From: Blastochloris viridis
GTDB lineage: Bacteria > Pseudomonadota > Alphaproteobacteria > Rhizobiales > Xanthobacteraceae
Direction of reading: 5' to 3'
Length of the DNA stretch: 64,000 bases
NCBI RefSeq assembly: GCF_001402875.1
Contig: NZ_CP012946.1
Span: 266,001-330,000, forward strand
The translations under genes and the position numbers were made by a program. Positions 1 to 8,360 of the stretch are shown piece by piece; the first letter of the stretch is position 1, and every line of letters begins with the position of its first letter. A model generated the notes under the pieces. It ran no database searches and was not told the DNA's origin. It was given only the letters and a program-made list of their open reading frames with translations.

Positions 1-1215
1 TCGCCGGAAAGCCATTCCTGATCAACGGCGTATTTGTGGGATGCGGCGGCCGGGGCGGGCATGGATCAGGCAGAAACCAAATCAATCGCGCGGCGGCAGC
101 GCCTCGCGGAGCTGCCACGCCGGGCGGAAAACTGCGGTGGCCGAGACAGTGGCCAACGATGCTTGCCGTAGAGTCTCCTGCCTCACAAGCCGGCTAGCAA
201 GGTGTTGGCGCCTTTGTTTTCCGCAACGGCAGAATGGCCGCGCCCTGCGGAGGTGTCCGAGCCTGAACTGTCGCACACCGCTGCGGCAAGATGCGGCCGC
301 CGGTCGCGCTGCCACGTTCTTCATTCTCTGCCTGCGGCACCTGGGCAGGCCTTCGCGGTCTCGCTCCGACGTCCTTCGGTGAGGGCGAGGCTCGGCCTTC
401 CGGGGGCCTTGGCGGCGGCGGGTGGAGTGGGATCCGGCACGGCGCTGGCGTCGGCGTCGCTGGCCATCACCCTGGGGCAGCAGGGGAATTATTTGCTGGT
501 GTGTGCGGCGGGCGAGCCGGCAGCGTCCGCTGAGTCAACATGTGCTCCAACGGAAACGCCGGCTAACGACCGTGGTGCGGATGGCGCAAGGCCTGCAGGC
601 GCCGGCGTTTGCGGCAGAATCTTAAGCACTGCCGCAGACGGCGCGGCGGCGAACGCCTCGGTGGCGGCCGGGGCCCGTTTGACTCAACGGGAATAGAAGA
701 ATCCTCTCCCCGGTCGGCGACGGCGAGAAAACGAAAAGTAGACTGATTCTAATACCGAGACGCACCCAGTGGCCGGAACGTGTGACGGCAGGGGTTTTGG
801 ACCGACTCGCAAAGCCGGCGGCGGGGAGGGCGCTCAATCACCGGCGCGTCCTCGGATTGGGCCGCCGCCGGTACCATCAAACGGGCGCAAATGCGTGTCA
901 GTCCCGATAGCCCGCGGCCCGCGATTTCCAGGAGACATTTATTCTCTGGAATCCTATATGTTTACCACACTGAGTCGCGTGGCGGCGAGCGTGGGGTACG
1001 CGCCGCGGTGGTTATGCCCAGATTCTTTCGAGTCGGCCGCGTGTGGCCGGGGCGAGAGACTCGGGTTGATTGTGTCGCCGTAAAAGTTCGCGGCGGAGTC
1101 GTTGGCGTTAACCGTCTTTTAACCACGTAGACGTATCAGTTACCCGTGCCCCTTTGTGGGCGCAGAACATGACCTCAGGGCCATAGAGCCCTCAGACAGA
1201 GCTTGGAGACCGACT
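1..1215. other. Left-edge stretch without a recognisable gene
   Basis: Several overlapping open frames cross this stretch, including one open from the left edge to about 382, but none gives a protein I recognise and their composition is arginine-rich, as expected of non-coding high-GC DNA read in frame. The last 100 bases are less GC-rich and probably carry the promoter of the downstream HAMP-protein gene. No tRNA, rRNA or repeat array is seen. Confidence 0.6.
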
Positions 1216-2043
1216 ATGACTCTGACAAATCTCCGACTGACGGAAAAAATCACGCTGCTGGTGCTGGGTATTGCTCTGTTCGTCGGTGTCGCGATCGCTT
1301 CGGTTGGCGATTGGACTTTGCGTCGTGTCGGCACCGACCTGAAGCAGGCCCGCCTGTCTCACATCAATACGGCGCAGATCAGCGCCAGCGACGCCATCAC
1401 CCCTGTGGTGCGCGCGGACGGCCGCGTCGTCGGCATGCTGGTGGTGCGCGGCGGCGCCGATGAGGCGACCGTGATCAAGGCTTCGGCCGGCACCGCCGTC
1501 CCGGGCAAGGACATCATGTTCATCTCGGCCGCGGCAATGAGCGCGGACGAAGCGACCGCCCCGATCGACCAGATGCGCTCGACCCTGCTCGGCGCCACCG
1601 CCGTCATCATGGTGCTCGCCGCCATGTTCGGCCTGATCGTCGCCCGCTCGGTCACCGATCCGCTGTCCCGCCTGACCTCCGACGTGAAGCGTCTCGCCAA
1701 GGGCGACACCAACCTCAAGTTCGTCGACACCAGCCGCAAGGACGAAATCGGCGAGATGTCGCGCGCTCTGGAGACCGTTCGCGAGTCGATCATCGAACTC
1801 GGCCGCAACAAGAGCTCTGCCTCCCAGAGCCCGATGTTCTCGGGTCTTGGCATCGACTCCGCGCTGAACTCCGCCCTCGACAACCTCAGCCGCATGTTCT
1901 TCGACTTCGGCCGTGGCGTGCTGCGCGCCCTGGAGTTCGTCACCGGCGAGTTCCTGTCGGCGGGCCGCGACGTGTCCAAGGAAGTGTCCAAGACCGACGT
2001 CTACAAGAACGTCAAGGGCTTGATCGTCCCCGGCAAGGCCTGA
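1216..2043 (+). CDS. HAMP-domain membrane protein without an output domain
   Basis: Membrane protein of 275 residues. There is an N-terminal transmembrane segment (about residues 12-32), a periplasmic stretch of roughly 100 residues, a second transmembrane segment (about 130-150) ending in VARSVTDPLSRL, then a HAMP domain to about residue 205. The C-terminal 70 residues are helical and lack both the methyl-accepting hairpin of chemoreceptors and any kinase or cyclase domain. It resembles the front half of a chemoreceptor, perhaps a signalling adaptor or a remnant. The start at 1216 is preferred over an upstream in-frame ATG at 1156 because GGAG lies at 1205-1208. The gene stands alone, with a 1-kb gap after it. 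Confidence 0.8.
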   Translation: MTLTNLRLTEKITLLVLGIALFVGVAIASVGDWTLRRVGTDLKQARLSHINTAQISASDAITPVVRADGRVVGMLVVRGGADEATVIKASAGTAVPGKDIMFISAAAMSADEATAPIDQMRSTLLGATAVIMVLAAMFGLIVARSVTDPLSRLTSDVKRLAKGDTNLKFVDTSRKDEIGEMSRALETVRESIIELGRNKSSASQSPMFSGLGIDSALNSALDNLSRMFFDFGRGVLRALEFVTGEFLSAGRDVSKEVSKTDVYKNVKGLIVPGKA

Positions 2044-3082
2044 TCGACTGAACGGTTCTCCCAAGCTTCTGTCACCCCGTCCTCGAGCGCCCGGGCGCCC
2101 GAGGCGGGGCCGGAAGACGGGGGACAAAACGAGGCGGAGCGGAAGCTCGGCCGTCTACGACAACACCGCAGCGTGGGGTGGCGAAGGCGGAACGTGGATT
2201 TGCTGGGGGCCTATCCGGAAAGGCCGCCGTCAAGCCACGACACGCCGATCACCGCGCCACGGACGACCAGAACGACGGACCAGATCGAGCGACAACACGG
2301 CGATCGTTGCCGCGCCACTGAATGAACGGTCGAGACCACCTCAGGGTTCGCCCCCCAGGCGCCGCTGCCAAACCACCAGCCGGGTTTGTGACGGATGCCG
2401 CGAAGGACCCAAGGTGGGTGGCGAGCCGGCATCCGGCCCCACCGGGGGCAGGCTCAACGGGCGGACGCAATATCCGCCTGCCGCCGGAGATCGACGAGCG
2501 AAGGGCCTTTCCGCGCTGGGACGCGGAAGTCCGATCGGAGCAGACGGCCACGGCAGCGTGCCCGGCCAGGCATTCCGGGCCACCTCCACGAAAGCGGCAG
2601 TCGCGTCGCCACCAGGGCGGCCAGCCAGTGGGTTGGCTTTTCCTGCGGACGGCAGAGGGCCGTGTCGGGTTGAAATTGCGGGCCTTGATACGAAATCCGG
2701 CCGGTCAGGCCGGCGTTTGGTGTTTCGGTGAGTTTGTTTCCGGCTAGGGGCGTGATGTTCCGGAAACAGAATGGGCGGAAGGGTGCCCTCCGCAAGCCGG
2801 CTCAGGCCGGTGGGCGGAGAGCGAGTTCGAGAGTCACAGAGACCGCGCCGTCCTGCCGCGCCCGATGCCCGGCAGGGACCACGCGCTTCCAGGTGCCCGA
2901 CGCCAAATGAAGCGTTCGCCGTCGTCCCGGCCGAGGCTTCAGCCGAGAGCCGGGACCGTACGCAGGAGAGGCCCCGCCGGCCCCAGGCGCCAGCCCGGCC
3001 ACCAGCCGCCGCGCGTCGGCTTGGCCGAAGGACGGCACCGGCACGGTACTAAAATCCGGCCACTGTGCCGGCGGCGTGTGCC
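2044..3082. other. Gene-free convergent region
   Basis: About 1 kb between the ends of two convergent genes. Open frames exist on both strands but all are arginine/proline-rich and unrecognisable. It holds a GC-rich hairpin just after the HAMP gene (2075-2109) and a smaller stem-loop in which 2736-2743 pairs with 2760-2767. It may contain a decayed gene, but no homology is visible by eye. Confidence 0.55.
2075..2109 (+). terminator. Hairpin after the HAMP-protein gene
   Basis: The arms CCCCG-T-CCTCG-A-GCGCC and GGCGC-C-CGAGG-CGGGG pair around a two-base centre, with one bulge and one mismatch. It lies 31 bases after the stop codon. There is no T-run, so the terminator call rests on position and stability only. 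Confidence 0.45.
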
Positions 3083-4201
3083 TTAAAAAAAGCGCAAGCC
3101 GGGGACCGCAAGCGGATTGGTGGTGAGCGCCGCTGCGTCCGGCGTGTCGATCTGCGGCGTGCCGAGAAATGCCGAAAACAGCCGCCGAACCACAGCGGCG
3201 TCGAGGTCGCGCGCGATCAGCACCAGCCGGGTGCGGTCGTCGCCGTCCGGCCATGCCGGCAGTTCCACTGGCGGATGGACGATGTGCTGCACGCCGTGCA
3301 CAACCACCGGCCGGTCGGGGTGCTCGGCCAGCTTTACCACCCCCTTGAACCGCAGCAGATTGGGGCCGTGGGCGGCGCGCAGCAGATCAAGGAAGCCCTC
3401 GAACGCAGCAGTGGAAATCGCCTGCTCGGCGGTGACGGTGAAGGCCCGGATGCGCTCGTCGTGACGATTGGTGTCGCTGCCGCCGTCGCGGGCCTCGGCC
3501 GCCGCGACGGCGTCGGCTGACAGCCACTCGGCAAGGCGCAAGGCGCGGCCGTCGCCAGCGTGAGCTGGGTCGAACCCGGCGCCGAGCAGCGCGGCGGTGA
3601 GATTGCTCTGCGCCGAATCGACGCGCGATGCCGCCGGCGCCAGCCGATCGAGCCGCGTCGCGAGCGCCGCGGCTGCAGTGCCGTTCGGTCCGCCCTCGAC
3701 GAGGTCGGTCTTGGTCAGCACGATGCGGTCGGCGATCGCGACCTGTTTGACCGCCTCGGGGTGGGCGTCGAGCGTGGCGGCGCCGTTGACGGCATCGACC
3801 ATGGTGATGACCCCGGCGATGCGGAACCGCAGCGACAGATAGGGATGGGCGAGCACGGACAGCAGCACCGGCGCCGGGTCGGCGAGGCCGGTGGTTTCGA
3901 TCACCACGCGACCGATCTGCGGGCTACGGCCGTTGTCGATGCGCCGCAGCAGGTCCTCCAGCGCGCCGACCAGTTCGCCGCGAACCGAGCAGCACAGGCA
4001 GCCGGACGACAGCATCACCACGCCGTCGTCGACATGCTCGACCAAAAGATGGTCGATCGCGACCTCGCCGAACTCGTTGATCAGCACCGCGGTGTCGGCG
4101 AGAGCGGGGTCGCGAAGCAGGCGGTTGAGCAGCGTCGTCTTGCCGGCACCGAGAAATCCGGTGAGCACGGTGAGCGGGAGCGGCGCGGGCGGGTTCGTCA
4201 T
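3083..4201 (-). CDS. CobW/COG0523-family GTP-binding metal chaperone
   Basis: Predicted cytoplasmic P-loop GTPase of 372 residues in the COG0523 (CobW/YjiA/ZNG1) family, whose members deliver metals such as Zn or Co to client enzymes. Seen in the sequence: Walker A GFLGAGKTT at residues 15-23, the family CxCC metal motif C68-L-C70-C71, and the LTKTD base-recognition motif. The C-terminal CobW_C domain occupies roughly the last 100 residues, with the family PWP-like motif only weakly visible. The start at 4201 follows a GAGG with 7-base spacing, and longer in-frame extensions upstream have no family similarity. The client is unknown: neither cobalamin genes nor a Zur regulon flank it. Confidence 0.9.
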   Translation of the reverse strand: MTNPPAPLPLTVLTGFLGAGKTTLLNRLLRDPALADTAVLINEFGEVAIDHLLVEHVDDGVVMLSSGCLCCSVRGELVGALEDLLRRIDNGRSPQIGRVVIETTGLADPAPVLLSVLAHPYLSLRFRIAGVITMVDAVNGAATLDAHPEAVKQVAIADRIVLTKTDLVEGGPNGTAAAALATRLDRLAPAASRVDSAQSNLTAALLGAGFDPAHAGDGRALRLAEWLSADAVAAAEARDGGSDTNRHDERIRAFTVTAEQAISTAAFEGFLDLLRAAHGPNLLRFKGVVKLAEHPDRPVVVHGVQHIVHPPVELPAWPDGDDRTRLVLIARDLDAAVVRRLFSAFLGTPQIDTPDAAALTTNPLAVPGLRFF

Positions 4202-4448
4202 CGAAGGCCTCAATACGGCGTGGCTACGACGTTTGACAGGGCCTGACCCCCGTTTTGGCCCCGCCACCACCGGCGCCCAGGCCGCTGAGTCAAGGTCCGG
4301 TCGCCGTCGCCTCGAAAACAAGATGTCAAATTCGGCGCCAGCCGAGGTTGGGGGCTGTCGCCGGAGGGGCCAGGCTCCCCAAACCAGCCGCGGCTCCGAT
4401 GATCGAGGCGGCGGTGGCGCTGTGGCCGGGCCGAGACGGCTGAGGCCG

Positions 4449-5774
4449 CTAGAACCGCGGCCGCGGCGGTGGCAACGGCACCGTCGCGCCGACGGATGCG
4501 GGCGCATAGGCGTTTCCGCCGGAAGGCGAACTGACGGCGCCGGCGCTGGAGCCAAGCCCGCGGCCGCCGGCGACGCCGGCGGTCACCGGGATGGCGGTTG
4601 GCGCGATCCGGCGGGGCACCGCGACCTGAACCGCACCGCCGCTGCCGCCAGGGGCGATTCCGGCCAGCAGGGTGTCGCCGCGCGCCGGCCCGAGATAGAC
4701 CGGAACGGCATCGCCGAGCACCACCGGGCCGAGCAGGCTGGGACGGGCGGCGGCGGTTTGCGACGGGGTGGGCCGGTCAACGCGCACCGCGGCGTAGATG
4801 CCGTCCGGGTCCGAATTGCTCGCCGCTGCGGCGGGCCCGTCGTCATCGTTCTCCGTCGCGCGCTTTCGGCCCTTGCCGCACACCACGTCGCGCATGTCGC
4901 CCGGCTCGCTGGCGACATTGTCGAGCTGGTCGAGCCGGGGCGGGGACGACGCGAAGAAACTGAAGCTCGGCTGGAAGCCGCGTTCGAACAGCGCCGCCGC
5001 GGTCTCGTTGCGGTCGTTGGCGGTGGCGCCGCCGAACACCACCGCGATCAGGCGCCTGCCGCCGCGGGTCGCGGTCGCGACCACGTTGAAGCCGGAGGCG
5101 CAAATGAAGCCGGTCTTCATCCCGTCGGCGCCGTCGTAGCGATGCAGCAGCCCGTTGTGGTTGCGCATCTTGATCTTGCCGAGTTTGATCGCCGGCAGGC
5201 GGAACAGCGCCTCGGCCTCGGGGAAGTCGCGAATCAGCGCGCGCGCCAGCACGGCCATGTCGCGCGCGGTGGTGAATTGCTCGGGGTTGGGCAGGCCGTG
5301 CGGATTGGCAAAGTGCGATCCGGTCATGCCAAGCCGCTGGGCGTGGGCGTTCATCTGCGCGGCGAAGCCCTCGACCGAGCCGCCGAGGTTCTCGGCGATG
5401 GTGACGGCGACGTCGTTGGCCGACTTCACCATCAGCATGCGCAGAGCATTCTCCAGCGTCAGTTGAGTGCCGGCCTTGAACCCCATCTTGGAGGGATCCT
5501 GCGCCTCGGCATTGGCGGAGAAGGTGATCAGCGTCTCAGGCCGAACGTGCCCGGCCCGCATTTCCGACAACGCGACATACGTGGTCATCAGCTTGGTCAC
5601 CGAGGCGGGGTACCACGGCCGGCCGGCCTCGCGCTGAAACAGCACCTCGCCGCTGTGGGCATCGACCAGCAGCGTCGGCGCGGCGGTCGCCTGTGTCGCC
5701 ACCGCCACCGCCAAACCGAGCCCGGCGAGGCCGCGGCGCCACACCGCCGAATCAAACCAAACCGTCGGCAACAC
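4449..5774 (-). CDS. dacA: D-alanyl-D-alanine carboxypeptidase (PBP5/DacA type, S11 family)
   Basis: Periplasmic serine peptidase that trims the terminal D-alanine from peptidoglycan pentapeptides. The 441 residues begin with a signal peptide ending around ATQATAA (residue 31). The three penicillin-binding motifs are present: SxxK at S58-K61, SAN at 118-120 and KTG at 220-222. After the catalytic domain (to about 270) the C-terminus is a long Ala/Pro-rich tail ending in PPPRPRF, instead of the amphipathic membrane anchor of E. coli PBP5, so the mode of membrane association is unclear. The start is a GTG after a G-rich stretch; a second GTG 10 codons in (5744) would also leave a good signal peptide. 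Confidence 0.92.
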   Translation of the reverse strand: MLPTVWFDSAVWRRGLAGLGLAVAVATQATAAPTLLVDAHSGEVLFQREAGRPWYPASVTKLMTTYVALSEMRAGHVRPETLITFSANAEAQDPSKMGFKAGTQLTLENALRMLMVKSANDVAVTIAENLGGSVEGFAAQMNAHAQRLGMTGSHFANPHGLPNPEQFTTARDMAVLARALIRDFPEAEALFRLPAIKLGKIKMRNHNGLLHRYDGADGMKTGFICASGFNVVATATRGGRRLIAVVFGGATANDRNETAAALFERGFQPSFSFFASSPPRLDQLDNVASEPGDMRDVVCGKGRKRATENDDDGPAAAASNSDPDGIYAAVRVDRPTPSQTAAARPSLLGPVVLGDAVPVYLGPARGDTLLAGIAPGGSGGAVQVAVPRRIAPTAIPVTAGVAGGRGLGSSAGAVSSPSGGNAYAPASVGATVPLPPPRPRF

Positions 5775-6112
5775 CCGACCCCCGTGCTGACTTGGGACCC
5801 ATCGGGCCTCGGGCCCTCAAGATCCACGCCTCGCCGCAACTCCCAAACGGAAAACGGCTCCGGGCGAGAAAAGCCGAACCCGGCATAGGTTGGCGGATCA
5901 CCGCATGCCACCGGAGACCCGCGCAGGCCCGTTTTGCGACACGCTGTTCTAGCCCATTGGCGATGCCGAGCAAACCACCTCGCCGGCTGCAACGTTTCAC
6001 CTGGCGATTCGGTTCGTGCCCGACGTTGGGCCCGCGCGGCTGCGCCCGACGCAGCGCCGGCGCAGACCGGACCATCCGGGATGTCCGCAGACGCCGCAGC
6101 AACGGGTTGCTA
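5775..6112. other. Intergenic region between dacA and the IS630 element
   Basis: No gene recognised. The stretch should contain the dacA promoter on the minus strand and the insertion site of the IS element. The original downstream neighbour of this region is the EamA permease beyond the IS. Confidence 0.5.
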
Positions 6113-7246
6113 GTGGATTGACGCATTCGGAGGATTCCCGAGTGCGGAGATTTGGTTCATGCTCTGGGCATGAGAGCAGGCATTGTTGTTGACGTCACGC
6201 CCGAGGACCGCACGCGCCTTGATTGGATCGTCGGGGATCACAACAGTTCGCAGAAGCACGCGGCTCGCGCCCGGGTCATCATCGCCACCGCCGACGGCTG
6301 CGGCACGATGGAGATCGTGCGCCAATCCGGACTGTCGAAGCCGGTCGTCTGGCGCTGGCAGGAGCGCTTCATGCGCGAGGGCGTCGATGGTCTGCTGCGC
6401 GACAAGACACGCCCGCCGGGCAAGCCTGCGTTGGCTCAAGAGCTCGTCAAACGCATCGTCGATTTGACGCTCGGCGAACCGCCGGGCGAGACCACCCATT
6501 GGACGGGCCGGGCCATGGCCGAGGCCGCCGGCGTCAGCCTGCGTTCGGTCCAGCGGGTATGGACGGCGCATGGCCTGACGCCGCATCGCGTGCGGACGTT
6601 CAAGCTGTCTAAGGACAAGCACTTCGTCGAAAAGTTCACCGACGTCGTCGGCCTTTACATCGACCCGCCAGCGCATGCGATCGTGCTTTCGCTCGACGAG
6701 AAGTCGCAAATCCAGGCCCTCGACCGCACCCAGCCGGGATTGCCGATGAAGAAAGGGCGCGCCGGCACCATGACCCATGATTACAAGCGCCACGGCACGA
6801 CAACCCTGTTTGCGGCGCTCGACATTCTCGAAGGCAAGGTGATCGGGCGCTGCATGCAGCGCCACCGGCATCAGGAGTTCATTCGCTTCTTGAACGCGAT
6901 CGAAGCGAACATCCCGGCCGGCAAGATCGTCCATGTCATCCTCGACAATTATGCGACCCACAAGCATCCCAAGGTCATGCGATGGCTCCTCCGGCATCCG
7001 CGGTTCACGTTCCACTTCACGCCGACATCGTGTTCGTGGATCAATGCCGTCGAAGGGTTCTTTGCCACGCTCACCAAGCGTCGGCTGAAGCGCGGCGTTT
7101 TCAACTCGATCACCGACCTGCAGGCCGCCATCAACCGGTTCCTCGACGACCACAACGAAAAACCGAAGCCATTCGTCTGGAAAGCCAATCCCGACCGCGT
7201 CCTCGCCGCTATCAAGCGCGGGAAGCAAGCGTTAGAGTCAATCCAC
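6113..7246 (+). mobile_element. IS630-family insertion sequence, complete
   Basis: A 1,134-bp element with perfect 10-bp terminal inverted repeats: GTGGATTGAC at 6113-6122 and GTCAATCCAC at 7237-7246. It is flanked by TA on both sides (6111-6112 and 7247-7248), the target duplication typical of the IS630/Tc1-mariner group. The full target reads CTAG. The single transposase gene is intact, and its TAG stop codon is completed by the flanking target bases. Intact ends and reading frame suggest a recent or still active insertion. Confidence 0.92.
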
Positions 7247-7249
7247 TAG
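6170..7249 (+). CDS. IS630-family DDE transposase
   Basis: Transposase of 359 residues. The N-terminal third is a paired helix-turn-helix DNA-binding region (family phrase VVWRWQERF). The catalytic DDE domain shows LSLDEKSQIQALDR (first Asp), VILDNYATHK (second Asp) and SWINAVEGFFATL (final acidic residue), the IS630 signature. The ATG at 6170 matches the usual start of relatives; a TTG six codons earlier is possible. The frame is intact to a stop at the very end of the element. Confidence 0.93.
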   Translation: MRAGIVVDVTPEDRTRLDWIVGDHNSSQKHAARARVIIATADGCGTMEIVRQSGLSKPVVWRWQERFMREGVDGLLRDKTRPPGKPALAQELVKRIVDLTLGEPPGETTHWTGRAMAEAAGVSLRSVQRVWTAHGLTPHRVRTFKLSKDKHFVEKFTDVVGLYIDPPAHAIVLSLDEKSQIQALDRTQPGLPMKKGRAGTMTHDYKRHGTTTLFAALDILEGKVIGRCMQRHRHQEFIRFLNAIEANIPAGKIVHVILDNYATHKHPKVMRWLLRHPRFTFHFTPTSCSWINAVEGFFATLTKRRLKRGVFNSITDLQAAINRFLDDHNEKPKPFVWKANPDRVLAAIKRGKQALESIH

Positions 7250-7407
7250 AGTATCGGCGTTCCGATTGCACCGCGCGGGCGCTCCAAGCTCGGGCACTCC
7301 AAGCCGGGGAGTCATCGCAATCACTGCTGCAACACCGCTATCTGCTTTTGCGGAGATTGCTCCAATACCCCTATTGCGGCGACAGCGCGGCGGGACCGAA
7401 GGGCGTT

Positions 7408-8304
7408 ATGACGGTTGAACTGCTGTGGATTCCGGTCACGCTGGTGGCCTCCGTCGCCCAGACCGCCCGCAACGCCCTGCAGAAGAACCTCACCGCGACG
7501 CTCGGCACGGTCGGCGCCACCCATGTCCGGTTCCTCTATGGCCTGCCGTTCGCCGTGGTGTTCCTCGCCGCAATCGCCGGGGCGACCGGGCAGGTGCCGC
7601 CGCTGCCCGGCCCGGCGGCACTGGCGTTGACGGCGTGCGGCGCGCTTGCCCAGATCGGCGGCACCGCCCTGATGCTGGCGGCGATGCGGGCGCGCTCGTT
7701 CGCAGTCACCATCGCCATGCTGAAAACCGAGCCGGTGCTGGTGGCGGTGGCCGGGTTCGCCGTGCTCGGTGAACGGCCGAGCCTTGGCGCCGCCGTCGGC
7801 ATCGCGGTGGCGACGCTCGGCGTCGTTCTGGTGTCGCTGGCGCGCCCGGCGGGAGAAAAGACCCAGGCCGACCTGCGCTCGATCGGGTTTGGCCTCCTCG
7901 CCGGTGGGCTGTTTGCGGTGTCGGCGGTGGGGTTCCGCGGCGCCATCCTGGCGCTGCCGCCGGTGCCGCCGCTGTTGGCGGCATCGACCATCCTGGTGAC
8001 GACGCTGTTCATCCAGACCGTGGTGCTGAGCCTATGGCTCGCGGCCACCGACCGTGCCGCCCTGGTCGCAACGCTGAAGGCGTGGCGGCCCTCGGTCACC
8101 GCCGGCTTCTCCGGCGCGTTCGCCTCGCAATTGTGGTTCCTCGGCTTCGCGCTGACCACCGCGGCCAACGTTCGCACCCTCGCTTTGGTCGAGGTGGTGA
8201 TGGCGCAGGTGGTGTCCGGCCGGCTGAAGGAGGCGGTGGCGCCGCGCGAACTGGCGGGAATGGCGCTGATTCTGATCGGCGTCGCCGCGCTGCTGCTGCA
8301 CTGA
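7408..8304 (+). CDS. EamA/DMT-family permease
   Basis: Integral membrane protein of 298 residues with about ten hydrophobic segments arranged as two EamA repeats, the hallmark of drug/metabolite transporters. The first repeat ends in a VLGERPSLGAAVGIAVATLG segment; the second ends near the C-terminus at LILIGVAALLLH. The substrate cannot be deduced. Members of this superfamily export amino acids, nucleosides or small toxic compounds. The ATG at 7408 is chosen because the hydrophobic N-terminus begins directly after it; reading further upstream runs back into the IS630 element. It converges with the NdvA-like gene. Confidence 0.85.
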   Translation: MTVELLWIPVTLVASVAQTARNALQKNLTATLGTVGATHVRFLYGLPFAVVFLAAIAGATGQVPPLPGPAALALTACGALAQIGGTALMLAAMRARSFAVTIAMLKTEPVLVAVAGFAVLGERPSLGAAVGIAVATLGVVLVSLARPAGEKTQADLRSIGFGLLAGGLFAVSAVGFRGAILALPPVPPLLAASTILVTTLFIQTVVLSLWLAATDRAALVATLKAWRPSVTAGFSGAFASQLWFLGFALTTAANVRTLALVEVVMAQVVSGRLKEAVAPRELAGMALILIGVAALLLH

Positions 8305-8320
8305 ATTTGCAGGTTCCGGC

Positions 8321-8338
8321 GGATCGCTCCTGCGATCC
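8321..8338. terminator. Small hairpin between convergent genes
   Basis: GGATCGC pairs with GCGATCC around a 4-base loop, 16 bases after the permease stop and 22 before the end of the convergent ABC-transporter gene. There is no strong T-run. Confidence 0.4.
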
Positions 8339-8360
8339 CTGGCGTGCGGCTACGCCGCGA

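Noticed and set aside
2..382. Frame open from the left edge to 382, plus overlapping frames to about 700
   Set aside because: Arginine/serine-rich translation with no recognisable motif, overlapped by equally long frames on both strands; typical of high-GC non-coding DNA.
3891..5888. A 665-codon plus-strand frame across the CobW and carboxypeptidase genes
   Set aside because: It crosses two well-identified minus-strand genes and their gap and has no motif of its own.
6110..7228. A 372-codon minus-strand frame across the IS630 element
   Set aside because: The plus strand carries an intact transposase with its DDE motifs; the opposite frame is a shadow.
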